NCBI RefSeq assembly: GCF_000688475.1
Contig: NZ_JIAN01000007.1
Location: 186,001-250,000 of the forward strand
Reading direction: 5' to 3'
Length of the DNA: 64,000 bases
Source of the DNA: Cellulomonas sp. URHE0023
Lineage (GTDB): Bacteria; Actinomycetota; Actinomycetes; Actinomycetales; Cellulomonadaceae
Below, one piece after another: positions 9,083 through 17,217 of this stretch. How positions within the stretch are numbered: the stretch's first letter is position 1; each line of letters starts with the position of its first letter. Below the pieces are notes generated by a model that was not told the DNA's origin, searched no databases, and worked only from the letters and a program-made list of their open reading frames with translations. The position numbers and the translations under genes were made by a program.

Positions 9083-10602
9083 GCGCCGTTCCCCCGGGTC
9101 CGCAGCAGCAGGGCTTGCCCGACCTCCGAGCGTCCTGGGGCGTCGCGCCCCTCGAGGTCGGCGAGCGTCCACGCGACCCGAAGCACGCGGTCGACGCCAC
9201 GCAGGCTCAACGTGCCACGATCGAGGGCTCGATCCAGGTCGCCCATCAGCGATCGGTCCGGCCCCAACCGGTCCCGGAGCCAGCCACCGGGCACCTCGCC
9301 GTTGGTCCGCCACGGTGTTGCGACAAGCCGGTGCGCCTGGGCCTCGCGTGCCGCCAGGACTCGCGCTGCGACCTGCGCAGTCGATTCCCCGGCGGCAGAC
9401 CCGGAGCGCGCCGGCCCGAGCTCCACCTGGAGGTCCACCCGATCCAGCAGCGGACCGGACAGCTTCCCGAAGTAGCGGCGGCGCTGCTCGCTGCGACATG
9501 TGCAGGCCAGGCCTTTGCCCACGGCCTGGCCGCACGGGCACGGGTTCGCGGCGAGCACGAGCTGAAATCGTGCCGGGTAGCGCGCCGTGCCCGCAGCGCG
9601 GTGCAGGACGAGCTCCCCGTGCTCTAGAGGCTGCCGCAGCGTCTGCAGGACCGCCGTGCTGAACTCTGGTGCCTCGTCGAGGAACAGGACGCCGCGGTGC
9701 GCCCGTGAGGCTGCCCCAGGGCGCGGAACACCCGACCCGCCACCGATCACGCTCGCGGGCGTCGCGGTGTGGTGCGGGTCCTCGAACGGCGGGCGCCGCA
9801 GCAGTCCTTCCCTCGGGTCGAACGCGCCCGCGACGGAGTGCACGGCGGTCACCTCGACGGCGTCAGCCTCGGACAGGTCGGGCAGGAGTCCGGGCAGACG
9901 TGCGGCCAGCATCGTCTTTCCCGTGCCGGGCGGTCCGACCAGGAGCAGATGATGGCTGCCCGCCGCAGCGACCTCGAGGCAGGCTCGGGCATCGTCCTGC
10001 CCCATCACGTCCGCGAGGTCGAGCGTCGCCGGCCGCATCCGATCTTGCACCGGCTCGGGATCCACCGCGGGCAAGGTGGGCACCGCGACCTCGGCTCCGT
10101 AGCTCGCGGCGACCTCGGCCAGGCTGCGCGCGCCGACCACCTCTGCACCCGGGACCAGACGCGCCTCCGCGACGTTCGCCTCGGCGACGACCACCCGGCA
10201 GCGCCCCGCGGCCACAGCGGCGGCGACGGCGGGGAGAACGCCCCGAACCGGTCGTACCCGACCGTCGAGCCCGAGCTCACCCAGGTGCACGGTCCCGTGC
10301 GGGCCGGCGCCACCGATGGTCTCCGCGCCGGCAAGGGTGGCGACGGCGATGGCCAGGTCGAAGCTGGAGCCTGACTTGGGCAGCGTGGCCGGCGAGAGGT
10401 TGACCGTGATCCGCCTGTTCGGCCACGCCATGCCCGACGACGTCACGGCGGCACGCACCCGGTCCCTGGACTCCGTGAGCGACGCGTCCGGAAGGCCCAC
10501 GAGCGTGAACGCCGGCAGCGACGGCGCCAGGTGCGCCTCGACGTCGACCACGTGCCCCGTGAGGCCGACGAGGGCGACGCCCAGGGTTCGGCCCAGCACC
10601 AT
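9079..10602 (-). CDS. comM: YifB/ComM-family Mg-chelatase-like AAA+ ATPase
   Basis: A 507-residue protein with the N-terminal Lon-S5-like domain (KSGSSFDLAIAVATLAGAE), a Walker A motif GPPGTGKTMLAARLPG near residue 215, LFLDEAPEF as Walker B and a C-terminal helical domain ending in GRDAPGRSEVGQALLLR. In proteobacteria ComM is a hexameric helicase that promotes branch migration during integration of foreign DNA. It overlaps dprA by 4 bp and directly abuts yraN. Confidence 0.93.
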   Translation of the reverse strand: MVLGRTLGVALVGLTGHVVDVEAHLAPSLPAFTLVGLPDASLTESRDRVRAAVTSSGMAWPNRRITVNLSPATLPKSGSSFDLAIAVATLAGAETIGGAGPHGTVHLGELGLDGRVRPVRGVLPAVAAAVAAGRCRVVVAEANVAEARLVPGAEVVGARSLAEVAASYGAEVAVPTLPAVDPEPVQDRMRPATLDLADVMGQDDARACLEVAAAGSHHLLLVGPPGTGKTMLAARLPGLLPDLSEADAVEVTAVHSVAGAFDPREGLLRRPPFEDPHHTATPASVIGGGSGVPRPGAASRAHRGVLFLDEAPEFSTAVLQTLRQPLEHGELVLHRAAGTARYPARFQLVLAANPCPCGQAVGKGLACTCRSEQRRRYFGKLSGPLLDRVDLQVELGPARSGSAAGESTAQVAARVLAAREAQAHRLVATPWRTNGEVPGGWLRDRLGPDRSLMGDLDRALDRGTLSLRGVDRVLRVAWTLADLEGRDAPGRSEVGQALLLRTRGNGA

Positions 10603-10959
10603 CTAGACCACCCCGACGAGGTGCTCGACCTGAGCGGCCCTGCCACGGATCAGGAGCACCGCGATGACGTCGACCCGGATCGACCGGGGATGCACGTCGT
10701 GGGCCGCCAGCCAGCCCGCCGCGAGCCGACGTACCCGTGCGAGCTTGACGGCGGTCACCGCCTCCGCGGGATGCCCGTAGAGGGTGGACCTGCGCGTCTT
10801 GACCTCCACGACCACGAGCTCGTCGCCGTCGAGCGCGACCAGGTCGAGCTCACCGTCCCGGCACCGCCAGTTGCGTTCGAGAACCTGCCATCCGCGGCTG
10901 AGCACGTGCGCCTCCGCGACGTCCTCGCCGTACCGCCCCACTGCGTCCTTCGCGCGCAC
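10603..10959 (-). CDS. YraN/UPF0102 family endonuclease-like protein
   Basis: This 118-residue protein has the restriction-endonuclease-like core: an early Glu in GRYGEDVAEAH, then RDGELDLVALDGDELVVVEV and the VEVKTRR motif (D...ExK). The biochemical role of the family is not settled. The start is a GTG at 10959; its stop codon abuts the comM start with no gap. Confidence 0.9.
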   Translation of the reverse strand: MRAKDAVGRYGEDVAEAHVLSRGWQVLERNWRCRDGELDLVALDGDELVVVEVKTRRSTLYGHPAEAVTAVKLARVRRLAAGWLAAHDVHPRSIRVDVIAVLLIRGRAAQVEHLVGVV

Positions 10960-11049
10960 CGGACCACCTCCGGGTACGACGCTGCCAGGCAGGGAACGGG
11001 GTGGACGCGCTGGTGCCGACGAGGCGCTACGCGATGGGCTGTGGTCGGG

Positions 11050-11373
11050 TCAGCGGGCGAAGCCGGCGCTGCCGCCGAGGTCGAGCTCTGCCTTGGCGAG
11101 CTCCTCCACGTTGACGTCCTTGAACGTCACGACGCGGACGGACTTCACGAACCGCGCTGAGCGGTAGACGTCCCACACCCAGGCGTCGGCCAGCGACAGC
11201 TCGAAGTAGACCTCCCCGGCCGCCGAGCGCACCTGCAGGTCGACCTGGTTGGCCAGGTAGAACCGACGCTCGGTCTCGACGACGTAGGAGAAGAGCCCCA
11301 CGACGTCGCGGTACTCGCGGTAGAGCGCGAGCTCCATGTCGGTCTCGTAGTTCTCCAGGTCCTCGGCACTCAC
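11050..11373 (-). CDS. DUF2469 family protein
   Basis: A 107-residue acidic soluble protein highly conserved in actinobacteria but without assigned function. It starts VSAEDLENYETDMEL and contains LYREYRDVVGLFSYVVETE and NQVDLQVRSAAGEVY. The GTG at 11373 is chosen because GGGGGA lies about 10 nt upstream and matches the conserved family N-terminus; an ATG at 11391 has no such site. It sits between rnhB and yraN. Confidence 0.9.
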   Translation of the reverse strand: MSAEDLENYETDMELALYREYRDVVGLFSYVVETERRFYLANQVDLQVRSAAGEVYFELSLADAWVWDVYRSARFVKSVRVVTFKDVNVEELAKAELDLGGSAGFAR

Positions 11374-11417
11374 GCGCCCATCATCCCCCATCGGAACGCA
11401 CCCGCCCGCCCGGCGGC

Positions 11418-12263
11418 TCAGGTGTCGTCGACTCCCGGGAGCCGCCAGGACCGTCGGTGCAGCACGCTCGGGCCGAGCTCGCGCAGTGCAGCCATGTGCT
11501 CCGGCGAGGCGTATCCCTTGTTCTCGTCCCACCGGTAGTGCGGGTGATCCGCGGACAGAACGACCATCATCGCGTCGCGCTCGCACTTGGCCAGCACGCT
11601 CGCGGCGGCCACGCTGGCGCACGAACGATCGGCCTTGATCCGCATGTGGACGCGCGGGGCCGCGGCGAGCGGCTCGTCGTCGAGCGTGAACAGGTCACCC
11701 TGTGCCGGACGGCTGAGCCAGTCGTGCGACCCGTCGAGGAGGACCACGTCGACCGGTCCGACCTCCCGCGCCACGCTCTCCAGTGCGCGCGTGCCGGCCA
11801 GTCTGAGCGCAGCAATGATCCCGATCGCGTCGATCTCCTCTGCGCTCGCGTGCCCGACGGCCCGCGCCACGCCCCATCGCCGCAGGGCCGGCAGGAGCGC
11901 GATGCGAGCCGCGGGCGCGAGAAGCTTGGAGTCCGCGACGCCCTTGGGTGCGGACCGGGTCGCCACGTCCACGACGACTACGCCGACGCTCACGGGTCCG
12001 GCCAGCGACCCGCGACCCACCTCGTCCATGCCGGCGAGCAGGCGGGCGCCGTTGCGTAGCAGGAGACGTTCATGGCGCAGGTGCGGAGCCGGGCGCACCG
12101 GTGCGGTGCGGGCCGGTTCGGTGGTGGCCGGTGACGTGCGGGCCGGTTGGCTGGCGACCGGTGAGGTGCCTACCGGTTCGGCCGTAACCGGTGCGGTAGC
12201 GGCCTGCAAGGTGCCGGACGGCGTCGGGCGCGCCGTCGCCGGGTTCTCGGCCGTCGTCGTCAC
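11418..12263 (-). CDS. rnhB: Ribonuclease HII with repeat-bearing N-terminal extension
   Basis: RNase HII removes ribonucleotides and RNA primers from DNA. The catalytic domain starts near residue 70 with [17 protein letters not shown], has the LLDGSHDWL motif near residue 165 and the [15 protein letters not shown] motif, and ends at residue 281. The GTG at 12263 overlaps the lepB stop by 4 bp. The first 60-odd residues are Pro/Thr/Ala-rich and contain three and a half copies of a 10-residue repeat; this part is not part of the enzyme fold, and a start closer to the domain cannot be excluded. Confidence 0.93.
   Translation of the reverse strand: MTTTAENPATARPTPSGTLQAATAPVTAEPVGTSPVASQPARTSPATTEPARTAPVRPAPHLRHERLLLRNGARLLAGMDEVGRGSLAGPVSVGVVVVDVATRSAPKGVADSKLLAPAARIALLPALRRWGVARAVGHASAEEIDAIGIIAALRLAGTRALESVAREVGPVDVVLLDGSHDWLSRPAQGDLFTLDDEPLAAAPRVHMRIKADRSCASVAAASVLAKCERDAMMVVLSADHPHYRWDENKGYASPEHMAALRELGPSVLHRRSWRLPGVDDT
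12098..12200 (-). repeat. 30-bp tandem repeat inside rnhB 5' end
   Basis: Three full units plus part of a fourth (beginning at 12098, 12128, 12158, 12188 on the plus strand) share the pattern CCGGTG...GG...CCGGTT. In the protein they read as successive 10-residue units such as [10 protein letters not shown] and [10 protein letters not shown]. The reading frame is kept because the unit is a multiple of three. Confidence 0.85.
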
Positions 12264-13126
12264 GACGCGTCGGGCACGTCCGAGAACGTGCTGCTCGGGT
12301 TGCGCAGGAGGCCGAACCGCTCCAGCGGCCACACCGTGACGAACGCCGTGCCGACGACGTTCGAGACCGGCACAGCACCCCCGCCGGGGTTGCCCATGTG
12401 GGCTCGTGAGTCGGCGGAGTTCTGCCGGTTGTCACCCATGACCCAGATGCTGTTCGCAGGCACTGTGACGTCGAACTGCACCTCGCTGGGTATCGCCCCG
12501 ACGGCCAGGTACGGCTCGTCCAGCGGAACGCCGTTCACCGTGATCGGCTCGCCCGGTCCAGCGCACGCGACCCGGTCACCGGGAAGCCCGATCAGCCTCT
12601 TGACGAGGTGCTCGTTCGCGTCGGCCGGGTACAGCCCGACGAACGTCAGGGCACTGTTGATGCCCGAGCGGAGGGGACCCGGGTCGGGCACGGCCGCGTT
12701 GTTGAGCCAGCCACCGGGGTCCTTGAACACCACGATGTCGCCCCGCCGAAGGTCGAACGGACCAGGCGTCAGCTTGCTCACGAGGATCCGGTCGTGCTCG
12801 ATCAGCGTGTCGTGCATCGACTGGCTCGGGATGAAGAACGCCTGGACCAGGAAGGTCTTGACGAGCAGCGAGAGGACGATCGCGCTGACGAGGATGATGA
12901 CCGTCTCGCGCAGGAGCGACCCGGCCCCACCGCTGCGACCCGCAGCAGCGTGGCGACGGCTCACGGTCGACGTGGGCGCGACCGGCGCGATGTCGCTGAA
13001 CGGCGCGACCGGGACGACGGGCGTCGCGGGGCCCAGGATCGGCGTACCGCCGAGGGGTGCTGCCTGGCCCGGCCAGGCGGCTGGTCCAGCCTCCGGGTCG
13101 AGCTCGTCGGCGGTTGGGTCGGTCAC
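12260..13126 (-). CDS. lepB: Signal peptidase I
   Basis: The 288-residue membrane peptidase cleaves Sec and Tat signal peptides on the outer face of the membrane. A single transmembrane helix at about residues 72-92 is followed by the catalytic Ser103 in [10 protein letters not shown] and by the general-base Lys in the KRLIGLPGD motif; [12 protein letters not shown] is the conserved late box. A cytoplasmic Pro/Ala-rich N-terminus of about 70 residues precedes the helix. The GTG at 13126 has GAGAG 7 nt upstream; a TTG at 13180 is a weaker alternative. Confidence 0.93.
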   Translation of the reverse strand: MTDPTADELDPEAGPAAWPGQAAPLGGTPILGPATPVVPVAPFSDIAPVAPTSTVSRRHAAAGRSGGAGSLLRETVIILVSAIVLSLLVKTFLVQAFFIPSQSMHDTLIEHDRILVSKLTPGPFDLRRGDIVVFKDPGGWLNNAAVPDPGPLRSGINSALTFVGLYPADANEHLVKRLIGLPGDRVACAGPGEPITVNGVPLDEPYLAVGAIPSEVQFDVTVPANSIWVMGDNRQNSADSRAHMGNPGGGAVPVSNVVGTAFVTVWPLERFGLLRNPSSTFSDVPDAS

Positions 13127-13185
13127 CGACACACTCTCGCACGTGCCGATGAGTTCCGCGTACAGCGCCCGGTCGGGCAAGACGA

Positions 13186-13215
13186 ACGGGCGGCCACCTG
13201 TCGGTGACCGCCCGT
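13186..13215 (-). terminator. Terminator after rplS
   Basis: A 13-bp stem (13186-13198 with 13203-13215) with one G-U wobble and a 4-nt loop lies 26 bp after the rplS stop and before lepB. The arm begins ACGGGCGG. It probably ends the rplS transcript. Confidence 0.75.
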
Positions 13216-13240
13216 CGACATGCTGCGGGAACGCTGTGTC

Positions 13241-13606
13241 TCAGGCCTTCTTGGCCGGGACGAAGTCGCGCTTCTCCTTGATCTTCGCCTTCTTGCCGCG
13301 AAGGTTGCGCAGGTAGTACAGCTTGGCGCGACGGACGTCACCGCGGGTGACGACCTCGATCGACTCCAGGCTCGGAGAGTGCACGGGGAACGTGCGCTCC
13401 ACGCCGACCTGGAAGCTGACCTTGCGCACAGTGAACGTCTCGCGGACGCCGCTGCCCTGACGTGCGATCACGACGCCCTGGAACGCCTGGATGCGGGAGC
13501 GCGTGCCCTCGACGACCTTGACGTTGACCTTCAGGGTGTCACCGGCGCGGAAGTCCGGGATGTCGGAGCGCAGCGACGCTGCGTCGACGGAGTCAAGCGT
13601 GTGCAT
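13241..13606 (-). CDS. rplS: 50S ribosomal protein L19
   Basis: The 121-residue L19 lies at the subunit interface. It contains [30 protein letters not shown] and the C-terminal [26 protein letters not shown] lies about 9 nt before the ATG. It appears to have its own promoter and a structured leader instead of relying only on readthrough from trmD. Confidence 0.98.
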   Translation of the reverse strand: MHTLDSVDAASLRSDIPDFRAGDTLKVNVKVVEGTRSRIQAFQGVVIARQGSGVRETFTVRKVSFQVGVERTFPVHSPSLESIEVVTRGDVRRAKLYYLRNLRGKKAKIKEKRDFVPAKKA

Positions 13607-13800
13607 GTGATGTCACTTCCTCGCCCTGCCACAGGTCAGGAGCGTCGTCGGGACGACTCGGGCCGCCCGCAAGGGCAGGCACGGCGTCCGTGGGCTCTGG
13701 GTCGTGCGCGCCGAGATCTCCAGAAGAGCTCTCGTGGTTGGCCGTGGATCGTCTCCCCTGTGGCAGAGACGCGACCTGCGCGCACCAACGGGCTAGTCTG
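13607..13800 (-). promoter_or_regulatory. rplS promoter and structured leader RNA (candidate autoregulatory element)
   Basis: A CAGACT -10 element (13800-13795) predicts a start near 13788 and a leader of about 180 nt. Its 5' part (13757-13766) and the part just before the ribosome-binding site (13626-13635) are perfect 10-bp complements (CTGCCACAGG and its reverse complement). The same 5' segment can instead form a local hairpin (GTCTC 13751-13755 with GAGAC 13766-13770). Two exclusive folds next to the ribosome-binding site fit a ribosomal-protein leader; the ligand is not known. Confidence 0.5.
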
Positions 13801-13817
13801 CCACACCGGCGGGACGG

Positions 13818-14603
13818 TCAGGTAATCGGCGCTCGCGCAAGGTGTCCGTCGACCGGCCGCCAGCCGAGCTCCGCGAGCACCCGCAGGTCGTGCACGTCGA
13901 GCTGGTCGAGCGGCAGGGCCGAGACGAGGTCGGGCCGGCGGTCCGCGGTGCGCGCGATCGCGGTGTCACGCCGCCAGCGCGCGATCTTGGCGTGGTGCCC
14001 GGAGAGCAGGACGTCGGGAACCTCGAGGCCTGCCCACTGCGGGGGCTTGGTGTACACCGGGTACTCGAGCAGGCCGGCCGCACCGTGCGACTCCTCGACG
14101 AGCGACTCAGGGTTGCCGACGACCCCCGGGAGCAGCCGCCCGACGGCCTCGACGACGACCAGGGCCGCCACCTCGCCGCCGTTGAGCACGTAGTCGCCGA
14201 TCGAGAACTCCGTCACCGTGACGTCGTCGCGGGTCGCGTAGTGAGCGGCCACCCGCGCGTCGATGCCCTCGTACCTGCCGCACGCGAGCACCAGGTGCGC
14301 CTCGGTCGCCAGCGCCTCGGCGGTCCGCTGCGTGAACGGCTCCCCCGACGGCGTCGGCACCAGGAGGTGGGCACCTGGCGTCAGCACGGAGTCGAGAGCT
14401 GTGCCCCAGACGTCCGGCCGCATCACCATCCCTGCGCCGCCACCGAACGGCGTGTCGTCGACGGTCCGGTGCCGGTCCGTGGTCCAGTCGCGCAGATCGT
14501 GGACCCGCAGGTCCAGCAGGCCCGACGTCCGTGCCTTGCCCACGAGCGAGAGCTCCAGCGGGCTGAGGTACTCCGGGAAGATCGAGACGACGTCGATGCG
14601 CAC
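13818..14603 (-). CDS. trmD: tRNA (guanine(37)-N1)-methyltransferase
   Basis: The 261-residue SPOUT methyltransferase makes m1G37 and prevents +1 frameshifting. The trefoil-knot motifs are present: [14 protein letters not shown] near residue 52, [13 protein letters not shown] near 108 and [14 protein letters not shown] near 131. A GTG at 14603 begins one base after the rimM stop, so the two are probably translationally coupled. The C-terminal domain is complete. Confidence 0.97.
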   Translation of the reverse strand: MRIDVVSIFPEYLSPLELSLVGKARTSGLLDLRVHDLRDWTTDRHRTVDDTPFGGGAGMVMRPDVWGTALDSVLTPGAHLLVPTPSGEPFTQRTAEALATEAHLVLACGRYEGIDARVAAHYATRDDVTVTEFSIGDYVLNGGEVAALVVVEAVGRLLPGVVGNPESLVEESHGAAGLLEYPVYTKPPQWAGLEVPDVLLSGHHAKIARWRRDTAIARTADRRPDLVSALPLDQLDVHDLRVLAELGWRPVDGHLARAPIT

Positions 14604-14604
14604 G

Positions 14605-15168
14605 TCAGTCGTCGACCGCGTCGTCGGCCGGTCCGACCGTCTCGTCGGAGACGACGAGGTTCGCAGCGTCCGACGCGAGGAGCCCGCCCGGGGGGTCCAG
14701 CACCACGCGGCCACCCGCCACGTCCACCACGGGCACGATCACCTTGACGAACGGGACCAGGGTGCGTGTCCCGTCGAGCTCGCGCAGGACGAGCATGTCG
14801 TGCGCCGGCAGGTGCTCGAGGCCGATGATCTCGCCGAGCGGCGTGCCGTCGACGTGCTCTGCCCGCAGCCCCGCCAGCTCGTGCGGGTACCAGGCGTCGT
14901 CCTCCTCGGACGCGTCCTCCTCGACGACGAGCTCGGTCCCCCGCATCGCCTCGGCCGTCGTGCGGTCGGTGATCTGGGCGAACGTCACGTACCAGCGGTC
15001 CTGCTGCGTTCGCGTGCTCACCACGGTCAACGGACCCCGCGCGGCCGGTTCGGTGCGCAGCTCGGCCCCGATGCCGAACCGGTCCTGCGGGTTGTCGGTG
15101 CGCAGGTCGAGCGCGACCTCACCGCGCAGGCCGTGGGCGCGGCCGATCCGCGCGACGGTCAACAGCAT
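14605..15168 (-). CDS. rimM: Ribosome maturation factor RimM
   Basis: The 187-residue 16S rRNA processing factor binds S19 and aids 30S head assembly. The N-terminal RimM domain starts [18 protein letters not shown] and the PRC-barrel domain contains [10 protein letters not shown] and [17 protein letters not shown]. The ATG at 15168 with AAAGG upstream is chosen over an in-frame extension that would cross the hairpin at 15204-15237. A run of Glu/Asp (EEDASEEDD) links the two domains. Confidence 0.95.
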   Translation of the reverse strand: MLLTVARIGRAHGLRGEVALDLRTDNPQDRFGIGAELRTEPAARGPLTVVSTRTQQDRWYVTFAQITDRTTAEAMRGTELVVEEDASEEDDAWYPHELAGLRAEHVDGTPLGEIIGLEHLPAHDMLVLRELDGTRTLVPFVKVIVPVVDVAGGRVVLDPPGGLLASDAANLVVSDETVGPADDAVDD

Positions 15169-15203
15169 GGGAAGCCTTTCGGAGGAGGTCGGAAGAACGA
15201 GCG

Positions 15204-15237
15204 AAGGCCCGGTCCCCAGGCTAGGGGACCGGGCCTT
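15204..15237 (-). terminator. 14-bp hairpin between khpA and rimM
   Basis: A perfect 14-bp stem (15204-15217 with 15224-15237, arm AAGGCCCGGTCCCC) with a 6-nt loop separates rpsP-khpA from rimM-trmD. It is symmetrical and can act in either direction. It may lower expression of the modification enzymes relative to S16 (inference). Confidence 0.75.
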
Positions 15238-15256
15238 GCGCGATGGTGCTGGAGGC

Positions 15257-15496
15257 TCAGCGCCGATCGACGTCCACGACGTCGACCCGCACGGTTCCGT
15301 CCGGGGAGAGCGCACCGACGACGGTGCGCAGCGCGCGAGCGGTGCGACCGCCGCGACCGATGACCCGACCGAGGTCGTCCGGGTGCACACGCACCTCGAG
15401 CAGGTCACCCCGACGCAGCGTCGAGGCGTTGACCCGCACGTCGTCCGGGTGGTCGACGATGCCGCGCACCAGGTGCTCGAGCGCCTCCGCGAGCAT
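15257..15496 (-). CDS. khpA: KH-domain RNA-binding protein KhpA
   Basis: A 79-residue protein made of one KH domain, with the GxxG loop in GRVIGRGGRTARALRTVV. KhpA pairs with the Jag/KhpB protein in several Gram-positives and binds many RNAs. It overlaps the rpsP stop by one base, the standard place for this gene in actinobacteria. Confidence 0.93.
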   Translation of the reverse strand: MLAEALEHLVRGIVDHPDDVRVNASTLRRGDLLEVRVHPDDLGRVIGRGGRTARALRTVVGALSPDGTVRVDVVDVDRR

Positions 15497-15921
15497 CAGG
15501 CCTGCTCGTCCTCGGCCGGAGCCTCGGCGGCGGCAGCCTTGTCGGCAGCCTTCTTCTCGGACGCCTTGGCCTTGGCCTTCTCGGCGTCGAGACCGACGGC
15601 CTCGATGGCGGCCTTCGGGTCGACCTTGTCGGCCTTGGTCCGCAGCGTGCCCTCCTGGCCGGGCAGGTTCTTGAACTTCTGCCAGTCACCCGTGATCTTG
15701 AGGAGCACGGCGACCTGCTCGGACGGCTGTGCGCCGACGCCGAGCCAGTACTGCGCGCGCTCCGAGTTGATCTCGATGAGCGACGGCTCCTCGGTGGGGT
15801 GGTACTTGCCGATCTCCTCGATCACGCGACCGTCGCGCTTGGTGCGCGAGTCCGCGACGACGACGCGGTAGTACGGCTGACGGATCTTGCCGAAACGCTT
15901 GAGACGAATCTTGGTGGCCAC
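15496..15921 (-). CDS. rpsP: 30S ribosomal protein S16
   Basis: S16 (141 residues) begins [20 protein letters not shown] with GTG start and an AGGAGA site about 10 nt upstream. The conserved body ends near residue 90; the remaining 50 residues are a Lys/Ala/Glu-rich tail ([20 protein letters not shown]), as often seen in Micrococcales. It is the first gene of the rpsP-khpA(-rimM-trmD) operon. Confidence 0.97.
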   Translation of the reverse strand: MATKIRLKRFGKIRQPYYRVVVADSRTKRDGRVIEEIGKYHPTEEPSLIEINSERAQYWLGVGAQPSEQVAVLLKITGDWQKFKNLPGQEGTLRTKADKVDPKAAIEAVGLDAEKAKAKASEKKAADKAAAAEAPAEDEQA

Positions 15922-16051
15922 GGTGTGGTCTTCTCCTGAGGTCTGCTGAGGTGACGTTCCCGCGCATGGCCCGTGGGGTTGGGCGCGCCGGTTCGGTCGG
16001 GGACACGGTGAACGCAGGTAGAGGGGCTGCAGACGCCGGGTACAGCCGACC

Positions 16052-16081
16052 ATTGTGCCAGATGCGAGGGGTCTCCCCCAA
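16052..16081 (-). promoter_or_regulatory. Probable rpsP promoter
   Basis: On the minus strand TTGGGG (16081-16076) is spaced 18 bp from CACAAT (16057-16052), a plausible sigma-A promoter. A start near 16045 gives an rpsP leader of about 120 nt. Confidence 0.6.
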
Positions 16082-16107
16082 CCACGTGGGCGATCGCACA
16101 CGCGGCG

Positions 16108-17217
16108 TCACGCCTGCGCGACGACGGCCCCCCGGAGCACCACGACGCGTGGGTGCTCCAGCACCCCGATGTGCTCGCGCGGGTCGGCGTCGTAGACGAC
16201 CACATCGGCACTCTCGCCCTCGGCGATGCCGGGGACACCGAGCCATTCTCGCGTCCGCCAGCTCGCGGCGGCCACGACCTCGCGGGCCGGCAGCCCGGCA
16301 CGGACCAGCTCCGCCGCCTCGTCGGCGATCCGGCCGTGACTGAGCGTCCCACCCGCGTCGGTACCGACGAGGACAGGGACCTGGGCCTCGTGCAGGTCGC
16401 GCACGAGCTGGTAGCGACGCGCGTGGAGCGCGCGCATCCGTGCCGCGAACCGGGGGTAGCGCTCGTCCCCCTGCGCGGCGATCGCCTCGAACTGCGCGAT
16501 CTGGAGCAGGGTCGCGGTGACCGGGATGCCCAGCGCCGCGATGCGGTCGATCTGGTCCGGCGTGGCACCCGTGGCGTGCTCGAGGCAGTCCACGCCGGCG
16601 TCGAGCAGCGCGTCCAGCGACTCGGTCGCGAACGTGTGCGCCGTGACCCGTGCACCGACGGAGTGCGCTCCGGCGACCGCCGCAGCCAGGACGTCGGCCG
16701 GCCACAGAGGCGTCAGGTCACCGTCGGGACCGAGGTCACGGTCGATCCAGTCCGCCACGAGCTTGACCCAGCCGTCACCACGGGCGGCCTCCTCCAGCAC
16801 GGCCCCTGGCAGGTCGTCCGTCGATCCGAGCTCGCGGCCGTAGTGGCGCAGGTACCGCTTGGGCAACGCCAGGTGCCGGCCGGCGCGGATCAGCCGGGGC
16901 AGGTCGTCGCGGTCGCGCACCCATGCTGTGTCCGCCGGGGAGCCCGCGTCGCGCACCAGCAGCACGCCCGAGTCGCGGTCGGCGAGCGCCTGCAGCTCAG
17001 CCGTCGCGGCATCGACCGCGCCGTCTGCTGCGAGCCCGATGTGGCAGTGCACGTCGACGAGGCCGGGCAGGACCCAGCCGTCCAGGACGGCCGTCGGCTC
17101 GACGCTCGGGCGCTCGAAGGTCAGCCGACCGCCGACGACCCAGGCCTCCCCGGCTTCGCGCTCGTCGTCGAGGACGACGGTGCCGCGCAGGTGCAGGACC
17201 ATCGGCTGCGCTGTCAC
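16108..17217 (-). CDS. Amidohydrolase family protein
   Basis: A 369-residue metal-dependent hydrolase. The metal ligands are in place: VDVHCHIGL (HxH) near residue 56, KLVADW (candidate carboxylated Lys) near residue 152, TAHTFAT near 195, LEHATGA near 215 and GTDAGGTLSH near 288. The substrate is unknown; close relatives are annotated as imidazolonepropionase-like or prolidase-like. It sits between ffh and rpsP as in many actinobacteria, and its GTG start overlaps the ffh stop by 4 bp. Confidence 0.88.
   Translation of the reverse strand: MTAQPMVLHLRGTVVLDDEREAGEAWVVGGRLTFERPSVEPTAVLDGWVLPGLVDVHCHIGLAADGAVDAATAELQALADRDSGVLLVRDAGSPADTAWVRDRDDLPRLIRAGRHLALPKRYLRHYGRELGSTDDLPGAVLEEAARGDGWVKLVADWIDRDLGPDGDLTPLWPADVLAAAVAGAHSVGARVTAHTFATESLDALLDAGVDCLEHATGATPDQIDRIAALGIPVTATLLQIAQFEAIAAQGDERYPRFAARMRALHARRYQLVRDLHEAQVPVLVGTDAGGTLSHGRIADEAAELVRAGLPAREVVAAASWRTREWLGVPGIAEGESADVVVYDADPREHIGVLEHPRVVVLRGAVVAQA

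Noticed and set aside
7880-9541. 553-codon extended frame for dprA
   Set aside because: The extra N-terminal part is a frame-shadow of comM; the ATG at 9082 overlaps the comM stop by 4 bp and matches family length.
12098-12200. Short CRISPR-like array
   Set aside because: Repeats are contiguous without unique spacers, lie in frame inside rnhB and no cas gene is near.
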